Shown piece after piece: positions 15,274-22,846 of a DNA stretch of 22,846 bases. Below the pieces are notes generated by a model. The model did not search any database. It was given only the letters and a program-made list of their open reading frames with translations, and had not been told where the DNA came from. The DNA lies in assembly GCA_964492825.1 (NCBI GenBank), contig CAZBLP010000033.1:1-22846 (forward strand). Reading direction: 5' to 3'. Every line of letters starts with the position of its first letter. Positions within the stretch are counted from its first letter, which is position 1. The position numbers and the translations under genes are program-made. Source of the DNA: CAZBLP01 sp964492825. Its GTDB lineage: Bacteria; DYJV01.

Positions 15274-18200
15274 ATGATAGTTTTTGTCTATTCAGGTATA
15301 GGTACCCAATGGGAAGGTATGGGTGCCTCTCTTTACAGTAATAACTCTACGTTTAGAACAGTAATAGACGAAATAGATAAAAAGTTTTACAATTTTGTTG
15401 ATTATAGTATAAAAGACATTATTACCTCTCCCAAATGCAAAGAGATTTTAGAACCTGATATTGCCCATCCCTGCATATTCTCAATTCAAATAGCTCTATC
15501 AAAATTACTGATTAATGAAAATATTATACCTGATGCAATTATTGGTCATAGTGCAGGTGAATTGGCAGGTTCTGTGATTGCAAAAATTCTTACTATAGAT
15601 GATGCTTTAAAAATATTATTTGCTCACTCTGAACTGATTAGAAAATCAAAAAATAAAGGAGTTATGCTTTTTGCCGCATGCAGCAGTAATACAGTAAAAA
15701 GTTTAAAAGAAGACATTGAGTTTGCTGCTATTAACAGTGTTAACTCTTGTGTCATTACAGGAAAACCTGAAAGTTTAAGCAGAATAGAAACTTTTTTAAA
15801 GAATAAAAATATTTTCAATAAAAAACTTAATGTAAACGTTCCTTTTCATAGCGATATAATAGAGAAATACTTACTTGAGTTTGAAGAATACATAAAAGAT
15901 ATTAAACCTCAAAAACCTGGTGTAAATTTTTATTCATCCCTTCAGGGTGGCAAATTAACAACTCCCATGAATTCAACATACTGGGTTAAACATATCAGAA
16001 ATACTGTTAATTTCACTGATACCATTGATTTTCTAATTGATTCCGGAGCTAAAGTATTTATAGAAATTTCACCTCATGCTCATCTTACTATATCAATAAA
16101 AGAAAATATTTTTAATAAAAAAAGTAGTGCTATTGCTATTTCTACAATGCAAAAAAATGAGTACAACAATAATATTGCATTAAAAATTAAAAACACTCTC
16201 AAAACAAAAAATACCAAAAAGACAAATAAAGATAATTTGAAAAAATTAATTACAGAAGAAATTGGGGAAATTTTAAATAGAAGTGACATTAATAATTATG
16301 GTGATACTTCTTTTTTTGAACTTGGTTTAAATTCCTTAAATATTATAAAGTTGTCTGAAAAGTTTAATATTTCACCTGTTTTATTTTTTAAAAATCCTAC
16401 ATTAAATTCTTTAATAAACAATCTATTTTCTCATCAGAAAAATTCTAATAAATTTGGTGAGGATACTGTATTTGATCCTGTTAATGAGGCTGATATTGCC
16501 GTTATAGGAATGGCTTGCAGGCTACCAGGAGGTTCTGATACTCCTGAGAAATTTCTTGAATTTTTAAAAAATGGCAAATCTTCCATTTCATCTCCTCCTG
16601 AAAATAGAAAAAAATGGTTATCTGACAAATACAAAGCAGGATATTTAAAAAATAACATCTGGGAATTTGATAATTCTTTTTTTAACATGCCTGCAATGGA
16701 AAGCGCATATCTTGATCCTCAACACAGGTTGCTACTTGAGACAACAGTGGAAGCACTTGAAAACGGAATGTGCACATTCAACGAGATTCAAGAAAAAAAA
16801 ACAGGAGTGTTTGTTGGGATTAGCACAGATGATTATAAATTCCTCACTTTTTACTCAGAACCGCCGAACAGCTACGCTGGAACAGGCAACCTTTTTAGTA
16901 CAGCAAGCGGGAGGCTTTCATATTTTTTAAATTTAAAAGGCCCTTCTATTTCTATTGATACAGCATGTTCATCTTCTCTTGTAGCTGTCAATTATGCAAT
17001 GGAAAGTTTAAAAAAAGGAGATATAGATATTGCAATAGTAGCAGGGGTTAATATAATTATTTTGCCTATCTTATTCGACTATTTCCAACATGTAGGGGCT
17101 CTATCTCCTTCATATCAGTGCAGAACTTTTGATAAAAACGCTGATGGTTACGCTCGTGGTGAAGGTTGTGGCGTTATTATTTTAAAACGATTAATTGACG
17201 CTGAAAAAGATGGTAATATTATTGACGCAGTTTTAAAAAGCAGTGCTGTAAATCAAGACGGGAAAACCACAGTATTAACTGCACCAAACGGTGAATCTCA
17301 AGCTTTACTTATAAATCAAGCTCTTAAAAAAGCTAAAATAGCACCGGAAAAAGTTGATTTTATTGAAACTCATGGCACAGGGACACAGCTTGGCGATTCT
17401 ATTGAAGTAAATGCTCTTGGAGAGGTTTTTAAAAATCTTTCAAACACCTCAAAAAAAATTTTTCTTGGAGCATTAAAAACTTTAACAGGCCATCTTGAAG
17501 CAGCAGCAGGAATTGCAGGTTTGATAAAAGCAGTTCTCCTTATAAAAGAAAAATTTGTCACGCCCAATGACAATTTTTCAAATCCCAATAAATTTATTGA
17601 CTTTTCAAGCCTGCCTTTTGCATTGCCTGAAAAAATAGAAAAATTTGAGAAGCATGGTAAAATAATAGCTGGTGTAAGCTCCTTTGGATACTCTGGAACA
17701 AACGCTCATGTTGTTTTGGAAGAATATGTTAATCCTATAAAGAGAAAAAATTTTACTCTGCTACCTTACAATATTTTTATTGTATCAGCAAAGACAGTTA
17801 ATTCCTTAAAAAAAATTTTAAAACAATATATATCTTTCATAGAAAATTTACCTGAAAATCTATACACTTCATTGAGCTTCTCACAAGTAACAACAAGAAA
17901 TCATTTTTCAAAAAGAGTAGCTTTCGTGTTCAAAGACAAAACAGAGATAATTGAAAAGATAAAAAATATAATAGCAAGTGATTATAATCTTAAGACTCCT
18001 GAACAAAACAAAATATGTTTTCTTTTTCCCGGTCAAGGGGTGCAATACAACAACATGTGCAAAGAATTATATGACAATTTTGAAGCATACAGAGAACCTT
18101 TCAACAAATGCAATGAAATAGTTAGAAAAATTGCAGGATTTGATTTATTAGAATTAATCTTTTCTAAAGAAGAAAATCCTAAAATACACCAAACTCTTTA

Positions 18201-19332
18201 TACACATCCAATAGTGTTCTCATGCTCCTATGCCCTCAGTGAAATGTGGAAAACATGGGGAGTATATCCTGATGCACTATTAGGACAAAGTTTTGGAGAA
18301 TACGCTGTATTAGCTGTTTCAGAAATACTCTCTCTTGAAGAATCAATAAAATTTATATTAGAAAGAGGGCGATTAATGCACTCTCTTCCGCCAAACGGCA
18401 AAATGATGACTGTAATAGGTGATATAAACATTGCCAAAAAATTACTTAATAAATTTAAAAACATAACCATTGCACTTATAAGCAGTAAAAATAACTTTGT
18501 TGTATCAGGTGACAGCAGTGAAATAAAAGAAGCTGCTGAAATTTTAAACCAGAATGATATGGTTGCCACTGTACTGAATATCTCAATAGCATCTCATTGC
18601 AATCTGATGTTACCTGTATCTGAGCCACTTGAAAAGTTTGGCAAGAATTTAAACTTCAAAAAATCAACTATTCCAATTTACAACAATATTGATGCTTCGG
18701 CTATTTATGAATTGCCGCCAGAATACTTTTCAAAACAGCTCTTAAGTTGTGTTCATTTTAACAAATGCATTCAGAATATTATAAATGACGGTATAAATAT
18801 TTTTATTGAAATGGGACCAACTTCTGCCTTGTCCAATGTAGTTAAGGAAAATAGTAAAAATAAAAATATTTCCATATTACAATCTGCAAGCAAAAGAAAA
18901 AATTCAGTTCAAATAATCTTTGAAACAATTAAAACACTCTATTTAAGAGAATTTAATTTAAACTGGAAAAATATTTTTGGAAATTTTGAAATTGAAAAAA
19001 TTAAACTTCCCAATTATCAATTCGACAAAAAAATATTTATACCCAAGACATTAAAACATCACCGAAAAATTACCTTTAAAAGAGAAAAAAGTATCATATC
19101 CGAACAGGCTGCAACACATAAAGAAATTATGAAAGAATTATTTGAAAAAACTATAAATAAACAATTAAAAGAAGAAGAACTTGTGAATGATTTCCATTCA
19201 ATGAACATAGACAGGTTGACTCTTTACGCTATAGTAAAAGATTTTGAAAACATTACAGGAGAAAAAATGAATCCTGATATTTTAAAAAAGGCAAAAAGCC
19301 CTAAAGATTTATTTTCTTCATTAAATAACTGA
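15274..19332 (+). CDS. Modular PKS: loading AT-ACP, then KS-AT-degenerate ACP
   Basis: 1352 residues. AT1 (about 1-300) opens SGIGTQWEGMG and has GHSAGE with Ser93; the residue 25 after it, where malonyl-selective ATs have Arg, is His118, which suggests a non-carboxylated starter. ACP (about 320-390) has LGLNSL with Ser354. KS (about 406-835) has Cys565 in TACSSS, His700 in HGTGT and His740 in GHLEAAAG, with the usual 135/175 spacing, so it is active. AT2 (about 910-1200) has GQSFGE with Ser1006, Arg1031, and IASHC with His1108; extender choice is unclear. The last about 70 residues look like an ACP, but the expected DSL reads DRL (Arg1314). There are no KR, DH, ER or TE domains, so the product is an unreduced beta-ketoacyl thioester, as the aminotransferase on the opposite strand needs. 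The start lacks a clear Shine-Dalgarno and is probably coupled to the gene before it. Confidence 0.95.
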   Translation: MIVFVYSGIGTQWEGMGASLYSNNSTFRTVIDEIDKKFYNFVDYSIKDIITSPKCKEILEPDIAHPCIFSIQIALSKLLINENIIPDAIIGHSAGELAGSVIAKILTIDDALKILFAHSELIRKSKNKGVMLFAACSSNTVKSLKEDIEFAAINSVNSCVITGKPESLSRIETFLKNKNIFNKKLNVNVPFHSDIIEKYLLEFEEYIKDIKPQKPGVNFYSSLQGGKLTTPMNSTYWVKHIRNTVNFTDTIDFLIDSGAKVFIEISPHAHLTISIKENIFNKKSSAIAISTMQKNEYNNNIALKIKNTLKTKNTKKTNKDNLKKLITEEIGEILNRSDINNYGDTSFFELGLNSLNIIKLSEKFNISPVLFFKNPTLNSLINNLFSHQKNSNKFGEDTVFDPVNEADIAVIGMACRLPGGSDTPEKFLEFLKNGKSSISSPPENRKKWLSDKYKAGYLKNNIWEFDNSFFNMPAMESAYLDPQHRLLLETTVEALENGMCTFNEIQEKKTGVFVGISTDDYKFLTFYSEPPNSYAGTGNLFSTASGRLSYFLNLKGPSISIDTACSSSLVAVNYAMESLKKGDIDIAIVAGVNIIILPILFDYFQHVGALSPSYQCRTFDKNADGYARGEGCGVIILKRLIDAEKDGNIIDAVLKSSAVNQDGKTTVLTAPNGESQALLINQALKKAKIAPEKVDFIETHGTGTQLGDSIEVNALGEVFKNLSNTSKKIFLGALKTLTGHLEAAAGIAGLIKAVLLIKEKFVTPNDNFSNPNKFIDFSSLPFALPEKIEKFEKHGKIIAGVSSFGYSGTNAHVVLEEYVNPIKRKNFTLLPYNIFIVSAKTVNSLKKILKQYISFIENLPENLYTSLSFSQVTTRNHFSKRVAFVFKDKTEIIEKIKNIIASDYNLKTPEQNKICFLFPGQGVQYNNMCKELYDNFEAYREPFNKCNEIVRKIAGFDLLELIFSKEENPKIHQTLYTHPIVFSCSYALSEMWKTWGVYPDALLGQSFGEYAVLAVSEILSLEESIKFILERGRLMHSLPPNGKMMTVIGDINIAKKLLNKFKNITIALISSKNNFVVSGDSSEIKEAAEILNQNDMVATVLNISIASHCNLMLPVSEPLEKFGKNLNFKKSTIPIYNNIDASAIYELPPEYFSKQLLSCVHFNKCIQNIINDGINIFIEMGPTSALSNVVKENSKNKNISILQSASKRKNSVQIIFETIKTLYLREFNLNWKNIFGNFEIEKIKLPNYQFDKKIFIPKTLKHHRKITFKREKSIISEQAATHKEIMKELFEKTINKQLKEEELVNDFHSMNIDRLTLYAIVKDFENITGEKMNPDILKKAKSPKDLFSSLNN

Positions 19333-19340
19333 ATATATTA

Positions 19341-19355
19341 ACGGAGGTTTAATTG
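19341..19355 (+). promoter_or_regulatory. Ribosome-binding site and TTG start of the ATPase gene
   Basis: ACGGAGG (19341-19347) lies five bases before TTG at 19353-19355. No ATG fits the frame better, so the unusual TTG start is supported by this site. Confidence 0.7.
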
Positions 19356-20516
19356 ATTAGAGCATTACAAAAAATACAGGAAAATCTGATTATAAAAACA
19401 AAAGATTTCCCCATTATCCGAAGACAAATTGAAAAATTGAAATACGACAAAAATCTCATTGCACTTTTGGGACCAGTGGGAGTGGGAAAAACAACATTAC
19501 TTGCTCAATATATGTCTGATAAATCTTTTGGAGAATGCCTCTATTTCAACGCCGGACTTGGATATATAACAGATGAGGGTATTGAAAACGTTGTAATTGA
19601 TTTCTACAACAGCGGAGGCAAAATAGTAATTATCGACGATATACATAAATATAACGAGTGGGAAGCAAAATTACAAGTAATGTTAAATAAATGCAAAGAA
19701 TTGAAAATCATCATAAGCGGGCCACTCTCAATAGAACCTGCTTTTAACAATATCAGAATAAACAGGAAAAATCTTTTAATTGTCACTCTAAAAGAATTAA
19801 GTTTCAGGATTTACTTAATTTTTAAATACTTAACGGTTTTTAACAAACTGTCGTTAAATGATATTTTAAATAACAGTGAAATACTCTCTGTTACCATTGC
19901 CAATAAATTACACAATATTAAGTCGGATTTTGAAGAATATTTAAACTTAGGCTGTTATCCTTCTTTTACATCTGGAAAAAATAATCTGGAAAATATATGC
20001 ACAATTATCGATAAAACCATTTATGAAGACATTCCTGCAGTATATAATATCAAATTTGAAAACCTTGCCACATTTAAGAGGTTCATATACAAAACTCTTA
20101 ATTCAAACGGTATACTTAAAGTCAATGTTGATAAAATTGCAAGAGAATTTGATATTAGCAAACCTACCATATATATTTATTTAGACATTATAGAAAATAC
20201 AGGTATATTTTATCCAATTAAAAGCCATATGAACACAACTTCCCGTAAACCTGAAAGAATATATTTTCATAATCCAAATATATTAAACATGCTTTCAAAA
20301 ATTTATGATATGCCAACAGATTGGTATATTTTAAAAAAAACTTTCTTTTTATCTAATTTTGATCATATTTATTTTTTAAACGAAAAGAAATTCAAATACA
20401 AAAATTTCATATTTAATTTTTTTGAAGAAGAAAAATTTACATATTATATTACTGATGAAATCATAACTGAAAATCCAAACCATATTCCTTTATGGTTGTT
20501 TGGATTCCTAAACTAA
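19353..20516 (+). CDS. AAA_14/DUF4143-type ATPase with winged helix
   Basis: 387 residues. The Walker A motif GPVGVGKT is at residues 40-47 and Walker B IVIIDD at 91-96, followed by HKYNEWEAKLQVM, as in AAA_14 ATPases. A winged-helix-like stretch (about 240-290, IAREFDISKPTIYIYLDIIE) and the phrase FEEYLNLGCYP match the DUF4143 family layout. The C-terminal region, rich in Phe, Tyr and Lys, may correspond to the nuclease-like part of these proteins, but I see no clear catalytic motif. Family members are common and poorly understood. The gene starts 20 bp after the PKS stop with its own site and a TTG codon, so it is co-transcribed with the PKS. It could be a pathway regulator (ATPase plus DNA-binding fold), a self-protection factor, or an unrelated passenger that inserted next to the PKS. 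Confidence 0.85.
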   Translation: MIRALQKIQENLIIKTKDFPIIRRQIEKLKYDKNLIALLGPVGVGKTTLLAQYMSDKSFGECLYFNAGLGYITDEGIENVVIDFYNSGGKIVIIDDIHKYNEWEAKLQVMLNKCKELKIIISGPLSIEPAFNNIRINRKNLLIVTLKELSFRIYLIFKYLTVFNKLSLNDILNNSEILSVTIANKLHNIKSDFEEYLNLGCYPSFTSGKNNLENICTIIDKTIYEDIPAVYNIKFENLATFKRFIYKTLNSNGILKVNVDKIAREFDISKPTIYIYLDIIENTGIFYPIKSHMNTTSRKPERIYFHNPNILNMLSKIYDMPTDWYILKKTFFLSNFDHIYFLNEKKFKYKNFIFNFFEEEKFTYYITDEIITENPNHIPLWLFGFLN

Positions 20517-20615
20517 TGAATAAAAACTATTATAATTTTTATGGGTTGCGTTTCAGAAAAAATTGTATCTCTAATTGGTCTAAAAAAATATTTTTAATAA
20601 TATAAACCTAAAATA

Positions 20616-20651
20616 TTATGAATAATTTATAAATTATTCATAACTTTTTTT
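20616..20651. terminator. Palindrome with T-tract between convergent genes
   Basis: 20616-20643 is a perfect 28-bp inverted repeat with no spacer (each half pairs completely). It is followed on the plus strand by seven Ts at 20645-20651. It spans the histidine-kinase stop codon (20629-20627) and lies about 100 bp past the ATPase stop. Read leftward it is followed by AT-rich sequence with a shorter T-run further down. The stem is almost all A-T, so it would be weak; it could terminate both convergent genes or be a protein-binding site. Confidence 0.5.
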
Positions 20652-22846
20652 ACTATAATAGATAAAGTTTTTAAAGTATACGGCTTTTGAATAAAATTCA
20701 CATCTTCATCAAGCATCCCATTATGGACAATATGGTTTTCCATATATCCTGATGTGTAAACCACTTTTACATCAGTCAAAATTTCTTTTACTTTTCTAAT
20801 AAATTCTATGCCGCTTAATTCAGGCATAATAAGATCCGTTAAAATCAAATCCAATCTCAGTTTTTTTTCTTTTATCATTTTTAAAGCATCTATACCGTTT
20901 GAAGCTTCATACACATTGTACCCAAGCATGCTTAAAGCTTCAACTGCAAAATTTCTCACATCCTTTTCATCTTCAACAACAAGTATGGTTTCATTACCAA
21001 AATGTACCTTCGATTCATTACTTTGTTCAATTATTTCTGATTCTTCATCAGTTACAGGCCAATAGATTTTAAAAGTTGTACCTTCATTAGGCTCAGAATA
21101 AACATAAATGAAACCATTATTTTGCTTTACAATACCATATATCATTGACAGTCCCAGCCCTGTGCCCTTATATTTTTCCTTTGTTGTGTAAAAAGGTTCA
21201 AAAATTTTGCTCTTTGCTTCCTCATCCATACCAATTCCATTATCGGATATGGCAAAATATACATAACTTCCTTCTCTGCTTCCTAAATGCTTTTTTGTAT
21301 ATTCCTTGTCAAAATATTTAAAACCTGTTTCAATAGTAATTTTTTTCTTAAAAAGAGGTAATTGTACGAGATCTAAAGCATCTTTTGCATTTACAACAAG
21401 ATTAATAAGAATTTGCTCAATTTGACTGGTGTCGGCTTTTATGTTCGGAAGTTTTTCAGACAAAAATTTCTCTACATGTATATCTTCTCCTAATAATCTT
21501 CTTAACATTTTATCCATTGAAGAAATTAATTTATTAATATCTATAATTTCAGGCTTAAAAACCTGTTTTCTGCTAAATGCAAGAAGCTGATTAATTAGCT
21601 TCTGGGCACGTTTGCCTGCATTGAAAATATAAGAGATATCCTTATATAAAGGATGTTCGGGATTAATTTTACCCATAGCCATTTCAGCATAACCGTTAAT
21701 AACTGTAAGAATATTGTTGAAATCATGGGCAATCCCTCCTGCAAGTCTCCCTACTGATTCCATTTTTTGAGATTGAAAAAGTTGAGCTTCCAGAGATTTT
21801 TTTTCCGTAATATCTCTTATTGATCCTCTAAATCCTGTAAGTTTGCCATCTTCACTAAAAATAGAAGTCGCAAAAACAAGACCTATTATTTCTGAACCGT
21901 CTTTTTTTAAAAAAGTTGTTTCAAAATCTTTAACAAACCCGTTTTTTCTCATTGTATCTATAAATTTCTCTCTATCCTGTGGATCTTTATAAATATCTTT
22001 ATGAATATCTTTCTCTTTTATCTCATCAAGAGAATCATATCCGAAAAACTTCAATCCAGCAGGATTAATGTCAATAAATTTCCCTTCTAATGTAGTAATG
22101 AAAAGAGCATCAAGAGATTCTTCAAAAATCCGCCTATATTTTTCTTCACTTTCTTTAACCTTTTTTTCAATTTCTTTCTGTTTTGTAACATCTCTTCCAA
22201 ATCCTACTGTGCCTATTAAATTTCCGTTATCGTCAAAAATTGGAGCTTTAATAACATCAAGGTATAAAAATTTTCCCCTTACATTTCCAAACTCGTCAAA
22301 TCTTCCAGGTTTTTTTGATTTTAAAACAATCTCATCTGAATTTACACATAATTCTCCGAAAGTAAACCAATCATCTCTATCAGGCCTTTCTTTTCGATAT
22401 TTACGTGCAAAATACATATCATCTTTTCCAATAGGTTCTTCTGTGTCTTTTGCTCCTAAAAAATCTGCATCAGTTTTATTTACAAACAGAAATTTTCCTT
22501 TTATGTCTTTTGCCCAAACAAGTTCCGGAATATTATCCATCATTAAACGAAAAAATTTTGTTGTTTCCTTATATTTTCTTTCATTTTCTTCTAATTTTTC
22601 AAATGTGGTTTTTAAATCAGTTATATCCTTATTATTACTGACAAATCCACCGAATATTCCTTTTGAATCATAAACAGGCTTGCATCTATGACTTATCCAT
22701 ATAATATTGCCATTTTTATGGATAATTCTGTATTCTGCATAGCATAACTGCGGATTAAGAAGTTCTTCTTCTAATTTTTCTAATACACAACTTCTATCAT
22801 CAGGATGAATAATATTAAAAAAAAGATTATGATTCTCCATAAATTC
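20627..22846 (-). CDS. PAS-rich hybrid histidine kinase with C-terminal receiver, 5' end beyond window
   Basis: The frame stays open to the right edge. The ATG at 22840 falls inside a PAS domain (just before NIIHPDDRS), so I treat the gene as truncated, with its start outside. Counting from that Met, PAS regions lie at about 1-75 (partial), 92-220 and 235-350. HisKA has GGIAHDFNN with phospho-acceptor His372. The HATPase domain has INLVVNAKDAL, DNGIGMD and GTGLGLS. The receiver domain has VVEDEKD, phospho-Asp669 in LILTDLIMP, YTSGY and QKPY. All signalling residues are present, so it should autophosphorylate and pass phosphate to its own receiver. No membrane segment is seen in the visible part, consistent with a cytosolic sensor; the signal is unknown. 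It converges on the PKS operon with about 110 bp between stops, so a pathway-specific role is possible but not shown. Confidence 0.93.
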   Translation of the reverse strand, partial: EFMENHNLFFNIIHPDDRSCVLEKLEEELLNPQLCYAEYRIIHKNGNIIWISHRCKPVYDSKGIFGGFVSNNKDITDLKTTFEKLEENERKYKETTKFFRLMMDNIPELVWAKDIKGKFLFVNKTDADFLGAKDTEEPIGKDDMYFARKYRKERPDRDDWFTFGELCVNSDEIVLKSKKPGRFDEFGNVRGKFLYLDVIKAPIFDDNGNLIGTVGFGRDVTKQKEIEKKVKESEEKYRRIFEESLDALFITTLEGKFIDINPAGLKFFGYDSLDEIKEKDIHKDIYKDPQDREKFIDTMRKNGFVKDFETTFLKKDGSEIIGLVFATSIFSEDGKLTGFRGSIRDITEKKSLEAQLFQSQKMESVGRLAGGIAHDFNNILTVINGYAEMAMGKINPEHPLYKDISYIFNAGKRAQKLINQLLAFSRKQVFKPEIIDINKLISSMDKMLRRLLGEDIHVEKFLSEKLPNIKADTSQIEQILINLVVNAKDALDLVQLPLFKKKITIETGFKYFDKEYTKKHLGSREGSYVYFAISDNGIGMDEEAKSKIFEPFYTTKEKYKGTGLGLSMIYGIVKQNNGFIYVYSEPNEGTTFKIYWPVTDEESEIIEQSNESKVHFGNETILVVEDEKDVRNFAVEALSMLGYNVYEASNGIDALKMIKEKKLRLDLILTDLIMPELSGIEFIRKVKEILTDVKVVYTSGYMENHIVHNGMLDEDVNFIQKPYTLKTLSIIVKKVMNNL

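Noticed and set aside
18960..19130. Ketoreductase or other reducing domain after AT2
   Set aside because: Only about 75 residues lie between AT2 and the degenerate ACP, far too few, and no Rossmann glycine motif is present.
22068..22673. Plus-strand 201-residue open frame
   Set aside because: Lies entirely opposite the PAS domains of the histidine kinase, is Ser/Phe-rich low complexity, and has no recognisable family.
22838..22840. ATG at 22840 as true start of the histidine kinase
   Set aside because: It lies within a PAS domain, the frame is open to the window edge, and no ribosome site is visible in the six remaining bases.
1..22846. CRISPR arrays, tRNA or rRNA genes
   Set aside because: No regularly spaced short repeats, cloverleaf-like segments or rRNA-like sequence were noticed on either strand.

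Overview
The window is most of a hybrid polyketide/non-ribosomal peptide (PKS-NRPS) gene cluster from an AT-rich bacterium (about 30% GC by eye; proteins rich in Lys, Asn and Ile). A signal-peptide-bearing protein that ends in an aromatic residue and looks like an outer-membrane beta-barrel points to a Gram-negative cell. The large PAS hybrid histidine kinase at the right end is typical of Desulfobacterota, Deferribacterota and similar anaerobes. I cannot name the genus.

Layout. From a divergent promoter region (14495-14729) an NRPS operon runs leftward: an ACP-aminotransferase-C-A-T protein (9401-14494), a C-A-T-C protein (4882-9384), an AsnB-type glutamine amidotransferase (3017-4879), a secreted beta-barrel protein (1944-2990) and a stand-alone A-T protein that leaves the window on the left (1-1804). 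Rightward runs a three-gene operon: a DUF697-type membrane protein (14730-15266), a PKS with order AT-ACP-KS-AT-degenerate ACP (15274-19332), and an AAA_14/DUF4143-type ATPase with a winged helix (19353-20516). A convergent, 5'-truncated PAS hybrid histidine kinase (20627-22846) closes the window and is probably not part of the pathway. A 28-bp perfect palindrome sits between the convergent genes.

How the parts fit. The architecture is a split version of the iturin/mycosubtilin (MycA) and microcystin (McyE) logic. A loading AT primes an ACP, KS-AT adds one unit without reduction, and the beta-ketoacyl chain passes to the ACP at the N-terminus of the NRPS protein. There a PLP aminotransferase makes a beta-aminoacyl thioester. 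Two modules with glycine-type binding pockets (read as DILQLGVIWK) then extend it. The terminal C domain plus the separate A-T protein would add one more residue of unknown identity. Inferred backbone: short beta-amino acyl-Gly-Gly-X, possibly amidated. No thioesterase, phosphopantetheinyl transferase or exporter is seen here.

Most striking feature. The two glycine A domains lie in a 1644-bp direct repeat (6410-8053 and 9615-11258) in which I found no mismatch. It starts in the C-A linker and ends inside the second Gly codon of the T-domain GGxS motif. Its codon use differs from the flanks. It looks like a recent domain swap followed by duplication or gene conversion, and it leaves a T domain of epimerase-partner type and a D-acceptor-like C domain with no epimerase. 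Also notable are an ACP whose phosphopantetheine Ser is Arg, and a loading AT whose carboxylate-binding Arg is His.
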